Shown: positions 1-8,858, counted from the stretch's first letter. The stretch is DNA of 64,000 nucleotides from JASGDN01 sp049841275 (GCA_049841275.1 JASGDN010000069.1:62001-126000); one strand, 5' to 3'. The notes: a model not told the origin generated them from the letters alone. Translations and numbers: made by a program.

Positions 1-810
1 TTGGGGGATGAAGCCCCCGTCTACGCGGCGACGGCGGCGATGCTCTTCACTGCGGCATTCCTCTACGGACGATTGCACCCACGGCCGATCCACAAGTCGA
101 AGGAGCCGGTCACGCGCGATTCGCTGCTGGCCGGGTTCCGCTTCATCGCGGACTCGAAGGTGTTGCTGGCGGCGATCACGCTCGATATGGTGGCGGTCCT
201 GCTGGGTGGCGCGACGGCGCTGTTGCCGATCTTTGCAGAGGACATTCTGCACGTCGGGGCGACCGGGCTGGGTGTGATGCGGGCCTCGGTGGCGATCGGG
301 GCGATCCTGATGTCGTTCGTGGTGGCGCACAAGGGGGAGTTCCGGCGGGCCGGCGTCACGTTGCTGGCGACGGTGGCGGGATTCGGCCTGGCGACGATCC
401 TCTTCGGGCTTTCGTCGTGGATGCCGCTGTCGTTGCTGGCGCTCTTCCTGATCGGCGCCTTCGACTCGATCAGCGTGGTGATTCGGACGACGCTGGAACT
501 GCGCTTCACGCCGGACGAGATGCGCGGGCGTGTCGGCTCGATCCACTATCTCTTCATCGGCATGTCCAACGAGTTCGGCGAGTTCGAGTCCGGTGTGGCG
601 GCAGCGATCTTCGGGGCGACCGGCGCGGTGGTGCTGGGCGGGATCGGGACGTTGCTGGTGGTGCCGGCGATCGCGTTGATCTGGCCGCAGGTGCCGCGCT
701 TGCGGGAGATCGTGGCGTTGCAGGCGTCGACCGTTGCCGCTGCTGAGGGTGTGGGGGATGAGGCCGGAAGCGGCTCCGCGCGGGAGCCGAAGGCGACGCC
801 GGCCAGGTGA
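1..810 (+). CDS. MFS transporter, C-terminal part (cut by window edge)
   Basis: This is the C-terminal part of a major facilitator superfamily exporter in the cell membrane. The frame enters from the left edge, so the TTG at base 1 should not be taken as the start. The 269 visible residues hold about six hydrophobic helices with short loops, plus a basic loop near residues 25-37 that fits the central cytoplasmic loop of a 12-helix protein. The segment RGRVGSIHYLFIG near residue 175 occupies the place of GMRGRVFGARFA in the complete MFS protein at 42911-44215, which suggests the same EntS/MFS_3-like branch. The last 25 residues are a polar tail. The substrate cannot be told. Confidence 0.85.
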   Translation: MGDEAPVYAATAAMLFTAAFLYGRLHPRPIHKSKEPVTRDSLLAGFRFIADSKVLLAAITLDMVAVLLGGATALLPIFAEDILHVGATGLGVMRASVAIGAILMSFVVAHKGEFRRAGVTLLATVAGFGLATILFGLSSWMPLSLLALFLIGAFDSISVVIRTTLELRFTPDEMRGRVGSIHYLFIGMSNEFGEFESGVAAAIFGATGAVVLGGIGTLLVVPAIALIWPQVPRLREIVALQASTVAAAEGVGDEAGSGSAREPKATPAR

Positions 811-1329
811 ACCTTCGTGCGTCCCTAGACCGAACGCCTATCCGATCATCCCCGCAGGTGTAGATGACGAGTTTTTTTCTCCCGCGAGGACGATGGACGC
901 TGGCCGAGGTAGACGAATTCTCGCCTCTACGTCCATTTCGCGCTCTTGGGGCCGAAGGTCATGCGGGAAACGCGAGTCCCGCCGGTCAGCAAATATCCCC
1001 TCGCAAAATGCTGGGATGTTCACGTGCTCGCTTTGCAGGCAGCCATCGGCGGTCTCCGAAATAGGTGAGAGCTGACATATCTCCCACCAGAAGTCTTGGC
1101 GATGGATGTGGTGCCCTCGCTCGGCCAGCCTGACTGGGGTCTCCTGACAAGGCGTGGAAGGCCTGGCTCCACCACGAGCGCACCAGTGACGATCTCCCGG
1201 TGAGGATTCCGGAATCGAGATATCGACCTGCGGCCGATTGCGCTTCGCGCGGGGGTGCTTCACTTCGTTCAGCATGACAGGGAAGGCTGGACGTGTGGAG
1301 ACATCCGCTGCGGCGTTCGGCGGGCGCGA
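811..1329. other. Intergenic region with one dispersed repeat copy
   Basis: This 519-base stretch lies between the MFS stop and the convergent DUF190 gene. It holds one copy of the dispersed palindromic repeat (1219-1283). The open frames across it are low-complexity or simply translate the repeat, and none has a convincing ribosome binding site. I see no tRNA or structured RNA apart from the repeat hairpin. Confidence 0.6.
1219..1283 (-). repeat. Dispersed palindrome-tailed repeat, solitary copy
   Basis: Read on the minus strand, this unit matches the two copies at 8432-8498 and 8859-8923. It begins TCCCTGTCATGCTGAACG, continues through a CACCCCCGCGCGAAGCGC block, and ends in a hairpin ATCGGCC-GCA-GGTCGAT followed by ATC. 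The hairpin has one G-T pair. The stem differs in sequence from the other copies but keeps its pairing. No nuclease gene is adjacent to this copy. Confidence 0.75.
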
Positions 1330-1686
1330 TCAATCGCCGCGATGGTCGTGTGGCTGGTAGCGGATGATGGTGATCGTTTCCACCGTGATCATGCCTCCCT
1401 GCAGGAGGGCCTCGATCTTCGGCAGGAGTGCGGTGACGGTCTCCTCGGTGTCGATCCACTCGCAGACCAGCGGCAGGTCGGACGAGAGATCCACGAGCGA
1501 GGCCGCGTGAATCTTGCTGTGCGCCCCGAACCCGGCCACGCCGCGGACGACCGTCGCTCCCATCGCGCCGCCCCGCCGGAGTTCGTCGAGGATGGCGCTC
1601 CAGAGCGTGCCCATTCCGTGATGGTCGCGCTCGCCGAAGTAGATGCGTACCCGGATAGCCGGGCTTCCTAGCGATTCGACGTCCAT
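1330..1686 (-). CDS. DUF190 family protein (PII-like), next to fluoride channel
   Basis: This is a 118-residue DUF190 protein, a small alpha/beta ferredoxin-like fold related to PII signalling proteins. Family members often sit beside crcB. The sequence has the expected pattern: a basic beta-strand start (IRVRIYFGERDHH), the glycine-rich turn AMGATVVRGVAGFG in the middle, and a C-terminal beta strand (MITVETITII). It starts four bases after the crcB stop. A GGAGG lies eight bases before its ATG, so the two form a minus-strand operon. A role in modulating fluoride export is an inference from this pairing. Confidence 0.85.
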   Translation of the reverse strand: MDVESLGSPAIRVRIYFGERDHHGMGTLWSAILDELRRGGAMGATVVRGVAGFGAHSKIHAASLVDLSSDLPLVCEWIDTEETVTALLPKIEALLQGGMITVETITIIRYQPHDHRGD

Positions 1687-1690
1687 GGCG

Positions 1691-2071
1691 TCAGCCTCCG
1701 ATGCTTGCCCGCACCGCCACGATCCCCAGTGCGCAGGCTCCCAGGCTGAGCAGCGTGCTGCCGAGGACGTAGGTGAGTGCAGTCAGCCAGCGATCCGACT
1801 GGATCAACGAGATCGTCTCCAGGGCATAGGAACTGAAGGTGGTGTACCCGCCGATCAATCCGACGACCAGCAACAGCCGCCAATGACTGTCCACCAGCAG
1901 GCGCTCGGTGAAAATGGTGGCGATCACGCCGATCAGGAACGAGCCCGAGAGATTGACGAGCAGCGTCCCGTAGGGGAAGCCCACCCCGAGCCAGGCGGCG
2001 ACCCACTGGCCCACGTAGTAGCGGAGATTGGCCCCGACGACGGCTCCGGCGGCAATCCACAACGCGTCCAT
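1691..2071 (-). CDS. crcB: Fluoride channel CrcB/Fluc
   Basis: This is a 126-residue fluoride channel of the CrcB/Fluc family. Such proteins work as antiparallel dimers in the membrane and let toxic F- leave the cell. It has four hydrophobic segments, the N-terminal GANLRYYVG motif (residues 12-20), the conserved Asn-Ser region VNLSGSFLIG and the family hallmark GGYTTFSSYALE around residues 74-85. An AAGGA ribosome binding site lies ten bases ahead of the ATG. It is the first gene of a two-gene operon with DUF190. I looked upstream for a fluoride riboswitch and could not recognise one. Confidence 0.93.
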   Translation of the reverse strand: MDALWIAAGAVVGANLRYYVGQWVAAWLGVGFPYGTLLVNLSGSFLIGVIATIFTERLLVDSHWRLLLVVGLIGGYTTFSSYALETISLIQSDRWLTALTYVLGSTLLSLGACALGIVAVRASIGG

Positions 2072-2635
2072 GCTCGATCTTCCTTACAACCACATTCGAA
2101 ACGGCTGCCATATCGCTTGTCGGAGCGATCCTCAACGCAGCGGACGATGATCGCCCAAGGGGTTGCATGCGACGCCAGGCAATTCCCTACCCATGAACCT
2201 GGGTTCCGGCCTGACAGCCAGCGCGACCTCGGCTCCAATCAGGCTTCTCGCATGGCCGAAGACGAGATGCACACCCGATCGTGAGAGTGCCTGAGTGTGG
2301 TTGCATCACATCCTGCCCACGGGCGGAATCGTTCCATATGTGGGCGAGATAGGGGATGTAGTAGCAACATCCCCGCCAGTGATACACGGTGGCTCACGAG
2401 CTCCTTCCGGCTCGGCTGGATGGCATGCGGTATGTGCACACGAAAACCACTCCCGGCAAGCCGGAGTGGGTATGCAGAAACTCCGGCGCAATGAGCGCAG
2501 GGAGTCATCAGCACCGGAGGGTGCGGTTTGTGGCGAACTCCATCGCCATCTGGATTATGGTTGGATGATCGCTCTCCACCTGGCCGGTGTCAACTGCCTG
2601 GTTTCCCGATGATGCAGCCAGGCGTCCCGGACACC
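2072..2635. other. Intergenic region with two hairpins
   Basis: This 564-base gap lies between the crcB start and the next minus-strand gene. It contains an eight-pair hairpin at 2352-2374 (GGGGATGT / ACATCCCC, seven-base loop) and a longer one at 2447-2469 (CCACTCC-GGC / GCC-GGAGTGG with one bulged C). Neither is followed by a clear T-run. I found no credible gene. The stretch 2395-2425 faintly resembles the dispersed repeat but is too degenerate to call. Confidence 0.5.
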
Positions 2636-2953
2636 CTATTCCCGGTTCGCGAGGACCGGTTTTGTCGCAATCCACTCGACGGCGCTGGCAAGGTCACGAA
2701 GCTGGGCGGTCACGTGCTCGACGTTGACCGTCGGCGCGCTTTCCTCCAATTGCTTTGCGAGGTCCCGCAGGGAGCGGAGAGCGGCATTCGCCTTCTCCCA
2801 CTCGTTCGTGGCGACCACACGAACGCCGCAGATGACGTCGCGGTTGATGGCGTTCAGCAGCGTGTGGACGTTCTCGGTCACGCCGTCGATGTGCGTCCAG
2901 ATCAGCTTGCCCAAGGCGCGGCGCTGTTCGTCCGAAAGCGTCGGGATGGTCAT
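2636..2953 (-). CDS. Small helical protein of unknown function
   Basis: This is a 105-residue protein that I do not recognise. The start was chosen at 2953 because GAGGAA lies six bases before that ATG; the frame stays open far upstream only as an antisense shadow of the next gene. The sequence is almost entirely helical and amphipathic. It opens with MTIPTLSDEQRRALGKLIW and has a charged stretch (NEWEKANAALRSLRDLAKQL, residues 50-69) that could form a coiled coil. No membrane segment, signal peptide or cysteine pair is present. It is transcribed away from the glycosidase gene at 3191, so the two share a divergent promoter region. Confidence 0.7.
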   Translation of the reverse strand: MTIPTLSDEQRRALGKLIWTHIDGVTENVHTLLNAINRDVICGVRVVATNEWEKANAALRSLRDLAKQLEESAPTVNVEHVTAQLRDLASAVEWIATKPVLANRE

Positions 2954-3190
2954 GTGCGATTCCTCGTGGTGGCGATGATGTGGGTCGGTCGTGCCGCTGG
3001 CGTGTGGCCGCGGCGGCATCCGGGACGTGCGATGCTTGCCGTTCACCATAGCACCATCTTGCATCGTGCGTCGGTGGCTTCTGCATGCCTGGCTATAGGG
3101 AGGCGTCCGCTGTTGCGTGGGTGAGCGCACCGGGTCACAATGCCGCCTCGTACCACGTGGCCGTCCTGCGTCTCCCGATGAGAGGTTTCC

Positions 3191-5077
3191 GTGTCCGCAC
3201 CCACCACCGCGACCCCACTCGCCCCGCGTGTATTCGATCCCCTGCCGCTTGGCCAGGTGAAACCCACCGGCTGGTTGCGTCGCCAGCTCGCGATGCAGGC
3301 GGACGGCCTGCACGGGCACCTCGACGAGTTCTGGCGCGATGTCGCCGAGAGCCGCTGGATCGGCGGCGATGCCGAGGGGTGGGAGCGCGGGCCCTACTGG
3401 CTCGATGGCGTGGTGCCGCTTGCGTTCCTGCTGGACGATCCGCACCTTGTCGCCAAGGCCGAACGCTGGGTGAACGAGATCCTGGCCCGCCAGCACGAGG
3501 ATGGCTGGTTCGGGCCGCTCGACATGAATATCCACGACGAATATCGCTACGATCCCTGGCCGAACTTCATCACCCTGAAGGCGCTCATCCAGTATCACGA
3601 GGCGACGGGCGATGTTCGGATTCCCGATGCGATCGGGCGTTTCTTCCGCAAGCTGGCGAGCGTGCTGGAGACGATGCCGTTGCGCTCGTGGGGACGCTTC
3701 CGTTGGGCGGACCTCGTGCTGAGCATTCACTGGCTCTACGACCGTACGGGCGACGGATGGCTGTTCGACCTGGCGCGGACGGTCGAGCGGCAGGGGTTCG
3801 ACTGGCGCGGGCATGTCGACCGTTTTCCGTTTCCGGACAAGTGCCTGCCGATCGAGTGCGATCTCTCCTCGCATGGGCCGAACAACGCGATGGGAATCAA
3901 GGCTGGGGCGGTGCGCTGGCGGCAATCGGGCGATCCCGCCGACCGTGAGGCTCCGGCGCGGATGATCGCCGTGCTGGACCGCTTCCACGGCCAGGCGACG
4001 GGCATGTTCTCCTGCGACGAGCATCTTGGCGGGCGCAGTCCGGTGCAGGGGAGTGAGCTCTGCGCGGTGGTGGAGTATCAGTTCAGCCTGGAAGTGGCGC
4101 TGGCGATCCTCGGCGATCCCGCGTTTGGCGACCGGTTGGAGGCGCTGACCTTCAACGCGCTGCCAGCGACGTTGACGCCGGACATGTGGGCGCGGCAATA
4201 CGACCAGCAGGTGAACCAGGCGATCTGCCAGATCGTACCGCGCGAGCAGAAGGTCTACACGTCCAATGGCGGTGACGCGAACATCTACGGACTGGAACCG
4301 CATTTCGGGTGCTGCACGCCGAACCACGGGCAGGGCTGGCCGAAATACGTGTCCAACAGCTGGATGCGTACCGCCGATGGTGGCCTGGCGGTGGTGGCGT
4401 GGGGGCCGGCGTCGGTTGCTACGGAGGTGAACGGTGTGCCGGTGCGGATCGAGACGGTCACGAACTACCCGTTCTCCGAGACGATCTCCTTGCGTGTGGA
4501 GACGGATGCCCCGGTGACATCCCCGCTCGACCTGCGCATTCCGGCCTGGGCGGATGGAGCGACGGTGCGGGTCGATGGCGAGACGGTTCCGGCCACGCCG
4601 GGCACGTTCCACCGCGTTGAACGGACGTGGGAGGGCGTCACCGGTCTGGCGCTCACGTTCCCGATGCGCCTGCGTGTGGATCGGCGCTTCCACGACAGCG
4701 CGTCGGTCTATATCGGGGCGAACCTGCTGGCGTTGCCGATTGCGGCGGAATGGACGCAGATCGCCGGGGAGCTGCCGCACGCCGACTGGGAGGTGCAACC
4801 GACCTCGCCGTGGAACTACGCGCTCGACCTCGCCTCGCTCGATGGCGCGACCGTGGAGATCGATGCCGACCTGGCCGACGTGCCATTCTCGCCTGAAGGC
4901 GCGCCGCTCCGCGTCCGGGTGCGCGGGAAGCGCCTTCCGGACTGGGGGATGGAACGCGGTGCTGCCGCACCGCCGCCGGTCTCACCGGTGACGTCCACCG
5001 AGCCGGGGGAAGACCTCGTGTTGATCCCATACGGAAGTACGAATATCCGGATCGCCGAGTTTCCGGTGCTGGGATAG
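3191..5077 (+). CDS. GH127/DUF1680-type glycoside hydrolase (beta-L-arabinofuranosidase family)
   Basis: This 628-residue protein belongs to the DUF1680/GH127 clan, which releases beta-L-arabinofuranose and related sugars with a zinc-bound cysteine nucleophile. The first 380 residues read as an (alpha/alpha)6 barrel rich in Trp and His (GPYWLDGVVPLAF, HEDGWFGPLDMNIHDEY). The catalytic set is present: Glu289-x-Cys291 in GSELCAVVEY, and the Cys374-Cys375 pair in FGCCTPNHGQGWPKY. The remaining third is beta-rich, as in the family. It starts at a GTG five bases after AGAGG. There is no signal peptide, so it probably acts in the cytoplasm on imported sugars. The exact substrate is not known. Confidence 0.85.
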   Translation: MSAPTTATPLAPRVFDPLPLGQVKPTGWLRRQLAMQADGLHGHLDEFWRDVAESRWIGGDAEGWERGPYWLDGVVPLAFLLDDPHLVAKAERWVNEILARQHEDGWFGPLDMNIHDEYRYDPWPNFITLKALIQYHEATGDVRIPDAIGRFFRKLASVLETMPLRSWGRFRWADLVLSIHWLYDRTGDGWLFDLARTVERQGFDWRGHVDRFPFPDKCLPIECDLSSHGPNNAMGIKAGAVRWRQSGDPADREAPARMIAVLDRFHGQATGMFSCDEHLGGRSPVQGSELCAVVEYQFSLEVALAILGDPAFGDRLEALTFNALPATLTPDMWARQYDQQVNQAICQIVPREQKVYTSNGGDANIYGLEPHFGCCTPNHGQGWPKYVSNSWMRTADGGLAVVAWGPASVATEVNGVPVRIETVTNYPFSETISLRVETDAPVTSPLDLRIPAWADGATVRVDGETVPATPGTFHRVERTWEGVTGLALTFPMRLRVDRRFHDSASVYIGANLLALPIAAEWTQIAGELPHADWEVQPTSPWNYALDLASLDGATVEIDADLADVPFSPEGAPLRVRVRGKRLPDWGMERGAAAPPPVSPVTSTEPGEDLVLIPYGSTNIRIAEFPVLG

Positions 5078-5140
5078 GGATGGCGCTCACGCTGTAGGTG
5101 CGACCAGGCCGCCTACCCCGGCTCGGGATGCAGGACGCGT

Positions 5141-6334
5141 TCAGGACAAGCTTCTTCCTGACCCGCTACGGGATTCGCCGCCGAATCGGATTCCGCGCTC
5201 GCGTCCCTGATTCCATTCGGCCAGCTGGTGGAACGCTTCCTTTGGTTCCCAATACCCCGTCGTCTCATACGGCCGGTCGTGAGATTCGTCCCAGGTCGAC
5301 ACGATGCCGTATCCGTTCAGGTCGTAGTCGTAGCGCGGGTCGGTGTTCCGGGTGGAACCGGTGGTGATGAATTCGTAGAGATACGCGCGCTCGGCCTTCG
5401 ACTGGCCGATGAGCTCCAGCGTCTCGATGATGGCGCGGGCCTGGCTTGCCTCGTCGCGGACGATGCCCTCGGCGATCCGGGGTGGATCGGCCGTGTAATC
5501 AAGGATGTCCCACGCCATGCCGCCCGCCTCAGCCGCCCCCTTCCACGGCGGGCAGCCGAATTCCTTGATCCAGACGGGTTTGCCCGTCGCGGCGAGCGTG
5601 TCGATGGTCTGGACGTACGTGCTCTTGCTCTCGGCGCTCAGGTAGTGATCGAGGCCGATGACGTCGAAGGCATCCCACGCGCCGGTCATGTCCGGAGTAT
5701 CGGAGTAGGTGATGGGTCCCCCGAAGTGGGCGCGTGCGGTGTCGGCCAGCACTTGCAGCAGTCCGGCGAACCGGTTCATGGTAGCGTCCCAATCCACATC
5801 GCCGGCGGTGATGGCCTCCATTTTTTCGTAGAAATCGTTTCCGTCGATCAGGCCGTCGGCGAAGAGCAGGTATTCGCACCCCACATCCAGCACGATCGGG
5901 ATGCCTGCTTGCCGAACGCGTTCCGCCTCGGTGGCGACGGCGGTCAGACGTTCGCGCATCTCTGGTTCCGGCAGGAAATTGAGACGCGTCTGGAGATGGA
6001 TGTCGAAGCCGAGATCGGCGGCGATATCCAGCCCGGCGTGGAGTTGCGCAGGATCGGAGCCGTAGAGATCCACCGTATCGCAGTGCAGTTGATGGCGAAT
6101 AGCGGTGAGTTCGTCCCGATAGAACCGCTCGTGGCTGGCGGGGCGGGTGAGCTCGTTCCGGGCCAGTTCGGCGCCAAGGTCGTATTTGACGCCGCACGGC
6201 ATCCGGTCGACCGGGGTGGCGACTGGCGTCGCCGCTTCGGGGGTGGATGCACCGGCCATGCGGGCGGTGGCCAGCCAGGTAGTTGCGGTGGCCGCGGTTC
6301 CGGCGAGCAGGGAGCGACGGGTCGCGACGGGCAT
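5141..6334 (-). CDS. Tat-exported TIM-barrel glycosidase-like protein
   Basis: This 397-residue protein has a twin-arginine signal (ATRRSLLAGTAATATTWLATA) followed by an Ala-Thr-Pro linker (STPEAATPVATPV), so it is exported folded and probably surface-exposed. The start at 6334 follows GAGGAG by six bases; the longer frame lacks a good site. The body begins GVKYDLG and continues as a TIM barrel with IPIVLDVGCEYLLF, FDVIGLDHYL, WIKEFGCPPWKGAAEAGG and the C-terminal EPKEAF. This pattern matches proteins I remember being labelled abortive infection protein in Streptomyces-like genomes; that label is from memory. The Glu in KEFGC is a plausible catalytic residue. It is convergent with the GH127 gene. 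Confidence 0.75.
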   Translation of the reverse strand: MPVATRRSLLAGTAATATTWLATARMAGASTPEAATPVATPVDRMPCGVKYDLGAELARNELTRPASHERFYRDELTAIRHQLHCDTVDLYGSDPAQLHAGLDIAADLGFDIHLQTRLNFLPEPEMRERLTAVATEAERVRQAGIPIVLDVGCEYLLFADGLIDGNDFYEKMEAITAGDVDWDATMNRFAGLLQVLADTARAHFGGPITYSDTPDMTGAWDAFDVIGLDHYLSAESKSTYVQTIDTLAATGKPVWIKEFGCPPWKGAAEAGGMAWDILDYTADPPRIAEGIVRDEASQARAIIETLELIGQSKAERAYLYEFITTGSTRNTDPRYDYDLNGYGIVSTWDESHDRPYETTGYWEPKEAFHQLAEWNQGRERGIRFGGESRSGSGRSLS

Positions 6335-6528
6335 GATCGGCTCCTCGTTCTCGAAGGCTCTCGCCCGCGGGCATCCGGGCAATCGCCTGGGGAAATTGGC
6401 TCCAATCATGCCGGTTGAATGTCACAGGTTCGTCACATGGCTGCGTCATATCTCTCACCGCTGGTGAGGGGCGAGGCGAGGCGTTCTTGCGGGTCCCGCC
6501 GCGCGACGCGCAGCGCCGAAACGCACCG

Positions 6529-7359
6529 TCAGGGGTGCAGTTCGTCCTCGATGAAGGCGATCAGGCGTGCGGCGATGTCCGGTGGGAAGGCGCTCACACC
6601 GGGAAGTGCGTCGTGGAGCGCCAGATTGTGCCGCAGGAGTTCTGGTACGGCGGCGTCCATCCGTTCCGGGGTCGAGAAGTCGAGCAGGCTGAGCAGATCG
6701 TGGCGCTGGTTGGCGGGAAGATGCCGGTCGAGCGCGAGGAAGCTGCTGGTGGAAGGCTTTCGCCACAGGCTGCCGATGTCGCCCGTGCGTTCTGCCTCCA
6801 GTGTGGCGAAGATTGTGGTGGCGAGGGCGGATACGAAGCGATAGGCGGTGAGGATCTGGCCGCGTTTTCTCGCCTTGACATAGCGTGTGGCGCTAAGCAG
6901 TTGTTCGAGCATTGCATGTTCTGGTGTTCCGGCCGCTGGTGCGTAGACCGGGGAGGGACCGAACTTCGGGATGGGCGGTGCTGGCTCCTGCGTCCAGAGG
7001 ACGGTCTGTGCGTTGAGTGCATCGATCGATGCCGCGGAACCGATGGGTGTGATGCCGAGGTCGAGACGGCGATACGGGCTGAGGTCCGTGAAGAGGATGG
7101 TCGCCGCCCAGCCGGAGTGGCTGGGATGGATGCGCCATTCGATCCAGATCGGTGCGGCCCGTTCGATGATGGCATGTCGCGCTGCTATCGACGTTTCGCT
7201 GTCCGCCGTGATGAGTTCGAGATCGACATCCGAGTACTCATCGTGGATGCCGTACGCGAGTGAGCCGAAGGCGCGCAGCTCGATCGCGCTGGGCAGGTCC
7301 CGGAGGGCGTTTGCCAGCGTCTCTTGCAGGCGGAATGGCTCATCGTGATGTGACGTCAT
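6529..7359 (-). CDS. Nucleotidyltransferase-domain protein
   Basis: This 276-residue protein has an N-terminal polymerase-beta-type nucleotidyltransferase fold. The signature GSLAYGIHDEYSDVDLEL (about residues 32-49) gives the Gly-Ser and the two metal-binding aspartates. A following acidic beta strand may supply the third carboxylate. The C-terminal half is helical and hydrophobic and may bind substrate, as in aminoglycoside or lincosamide nucleotidyltransferases. No partner HEPN gene lies next to it, so a classical MNT/HEPN toxin pair is not supported. The target of nucleotidyl transfer is unknown. Confidence 0.75.
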   Translation of the reverse strand: MTSHHDEPFRLQETLANALRDLPSAIELRAFGSLAYGIHDEYSDVDLELITADSETSIAARHAIIERAAPIWIEWRIHPSHSGWAATILFTDLSPYRRLDLGITPIGSAASIDALNAQTVLWTQEPAPPIPKFGPSPVYAPAAGTPEHAMLEQLLSATRYVKARKRGQILTAYRFVSALATTIFATLEAERTGDIGSLWRKPSTSSFLALDRHLPANQRHDLLSLLDFSTPERMDAAVPELLRHNLALHDALPGVSAFPPDIAARLIAFIEDELHP

Positions 7360-7464
7360 TGCTGCGTATTGCTCCGGGAACAGATGGATGGAGTGGCCGT
7401 CCTTTCAGACCGATTGATGGCCAATGCTTGCCGGGCAGTATGCCGACAGGTCCAACTCATGGAG

Positions 7465-7836
7465 TCAAGGGATAGTCGGTGTTTGCTTCTTGCGGGTTCG
7501 TCTTGCTGCAACGCGCCGTGCTGCCTCCAGGGCTTCGCGTGCCCATTCGGTCAGTTCATCAGGTTCATCGAGGAGCCGTTCAGGAACTGGCCAGAAGGAG
7601 AGGTCGATCGTCTGCCCCTGCTTCACGTAGCTGAGTGGAGGGAGCGACGCGGCCTCGGCAAACGTCGACGTGGTTTCTTCATCGACCCTGAAGTACAAGA
7701 TGCCTTCCGACACCATGCCGAACATCAAGCCCTCGCAGAAGACGCCGGTTTTCCCGAACATGCGGCGCAACGTTATATGACCGAGCGAATCGAGTTGTTC
7801 GCGAACGAATTCGCCAAAGGCATCACTGGCAACCAC
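7465..7836 (-). CDS. TfoX N-terminal domain protein
   Basis: This 123-residue stand-alone TfoX N-terminal domain protein begins SDAFGEFVREQLDSLG and contains the hallmarks ITLRRMFGKTGVFCEGLMFGMV and ILYFRVDEET. Such proteins are found in many non-competent bacteria and their function is unsettled; the name comes from the competence regulator of Haemophilus. The start is a GTG at 7836, five bases after GGGAG; the longer frame to 8001 runs into the divergent VOC gene. The C-terminus is basic (RRVAARRTRKKQ), which could contact nucleic acid. Confidence 0.8.
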   Translation of the reverse strand: MVASDAFGEFVREQLDSLGHITLRRMFGKTGVFCEGLMFGMVSEGILYFRVDEETTSTFAEAASLPPLSYVKQGQTIDLSFWPVPERLLDEPDELTEWAREALEAARRVAARRTRKKQTPTIP

Positions 7837-7957
7837 GATCACTCCCAGGGGGCAGTCAAAAAGGAGGTGCCATGAGAACTGATGTACTATTCTTGAGCGT
7901 GATGCGTGACATGTCAATCCCGACGCACCCCTGCCATGCGGGGAAAGGAGCAATCGC

Positions 7958-8365
7958 ATGGACGCCCCGGCTCTCCGTCTGACCTCAGTGACGATCGGCA
8001 CGTCTCAGCCGCATGTGTTGGTGCGGTTTTACGCCCGCTTGCTTGGGTACACCATCACGGCGCTGGACCCGCCAGGACCGGGCGAACCGGAGCATGGCGG
8101 CTGGGCGCAGGCGAAACCCGGCCCGGATGGCAGTGGGCCGACGCTCAACTTCGAGTTCGAGCGGCAGTTCCGGCGCCCGGTCTGGCCAGCCGAGCCGGGC
8201 GGGCAGAACGCGACCGAACATCTCGATATCCATGTGGACGACCTTGCGTCCGCGGTGGCTTGGGCAAAGCAATGTGGTGCCGAGGAGATGGCGTTCCAGC
8301 CGCAGGAGACCGTCCGCGTGATGCGCGACCCGGACGGCCATCCCTTCTGCCTTTTCACCAGCTAA
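7958..8365 (+). CDS. VOC (glyoxalase/dioxygenase superfamily) protein
   Basis: This 135-residue vicinal oxygen chelate protein has two beta-alpha-beta-beta-beta modules. The first opens TSVTIGTSQPHVLVRFYARLLGY and the second HLDIHVDDLASAVAWAKQCGA, closing with RVMRDPDGHPFCLFT. Candidate metal ligands are the His of HLDIHV and the Glu and His near the modules, but the usual first-module His is not obvious. Activity as lyase, dioxygenase or binding protein cannot be decided. AAAGGAG lies upstream of the ATG. It is divergent from the TfoX-domain gene. Confidence 0.8.
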   Translation: MDAPALRLTSVTIGTSQPHVLVRFYARLLGYTITALDPPGPGEPEHGGWAQAKPGPDGSGPTLNFEFERQFRRPVWPAEPGGQNATEHLDIHVDDLASAVAWAKQCGAEEMAFQPQETVRVMRDPDGHPFCLFTS

Positions 8366-8431
8366 CGCGATCGGATTCCTGGGATTGGTCGCTCCGGGGT
8401 AACCTTCGTCGCGCCAACCCGAGGCTCAACA

Positions 8432-8498
8432 TCCCATGTCATCCTGAGCGGAGCGAAGGACCCCCGCGCGAAGCGCAATCCGGCACAGCCGGATATCC
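8432..8498 (+). repeat. Dispersed palindrome-tailed repeat, left copy
   Basis: The unit reads TCCCATGTCATCCTGAGC, then a GGACCCCCGCGCGAAGCGC block, then the hairpin ATCCGGC-ACA-GCCGGAT and ATCC. The hairpin stem has seven perfect pairs. It lies between the VOC stop and the nuclease gene. Confidence 0.8.
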
Positions 8499-8543
8499 TA
8501 GCTTGCTTGATGCCAATCTTGCCGAGTTGGTGGGAAGCGAATA

Positions 8544-8846
8544 GTGAACATCTATTACGTCTACATCATGGCAAGCGCTTCGCGAACAATCTACATCGGC
8601 GTGACCAATAATCTAGGGCGGCGAATCCGGCAGCACAAGACCGGCCAGTTCGAAGGATTCTCGAAGCGATACAAGACCAGCCGCCTCGTCTTCTTCGAAG
8701 ACTATGGCGATATCAACGAGGTGATTGCCCGGGAGAAGCAATTCAAGGGATGGTTGAGAGCGAAAAAGATCGCGTTGATCGAGGCGCACAACCCACGCTG
8801 GAACGATCTTGCCTGGAATTGGTATGGTGAGGACGGGTTGACGTGA
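8544..8846 (+). CDS. GIY-YIG nuclease family protein
   Basis: This is a 100-residue single-domain GIY-YIG endonuclease of the UPF0213/YhbQ-like type. The split motif is YYVYIMAS (residues 4-11) and IYIGVTNNLGRRIRQHK (residues 16-32), with the catalytic Tyr and Arg present. Glu64 in IAREKQFKGW is the likely metal ligand. The C-terminal KKIALIEAHNPRW is typical of the subfamily. It starts at a GTG with only a weak ribosome binding site. No DNA-binding domain is attached, so specificity would have to come from DNA structure or a partner. The gene is bracketed by inverted copies of a palindromic repeat. Confidence 0.88.
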   Translation: MNIYYVYIMASASRTIYIGVTNNLGRRIRQHKTGQFEGFSKRYKTSRLVFFEDYGDINEVIAREKQFKGWLRAKKIALIEAHNPRWNDLAWNWYGEDGLT

Positions 8847-8858
8847 TGGTCGTGTAGG

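Noticed and set aside
838..1275. 145-codon minus-strand frame
   Set aside because: Its beginning translates the dispersed repeat, and the rest has no ribosome binding site or domain.
2072..2200. Fluoride riboswitch ahead of crcB
   Set aside because: A GGGCGATCATCGTCC stretch looked suggestive, but the required GATG core and pseudoknot partner could not be found.
2390..2430. Fourth copy of the dispersed repeat
   Set aside because: Only a few blocks match and the hairpin tail is missing, so chance similarity is as likely.
2636..4798. 720-codon open frame antisense to the glycosidase gene
   Set aside because: Only its last 105 codons look like a real protein with a ribosome binding site. The rest is the Arg/His-rich mirror of the GH127 gene, common in GC-rich DNA.
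7872..7982. Short frame with an excellent GGAGG site before the VOC gene
   Set aside because: It has 36 codons, no recognisable sequence, and overlaps the VOC start; it is more likely part of the leader.
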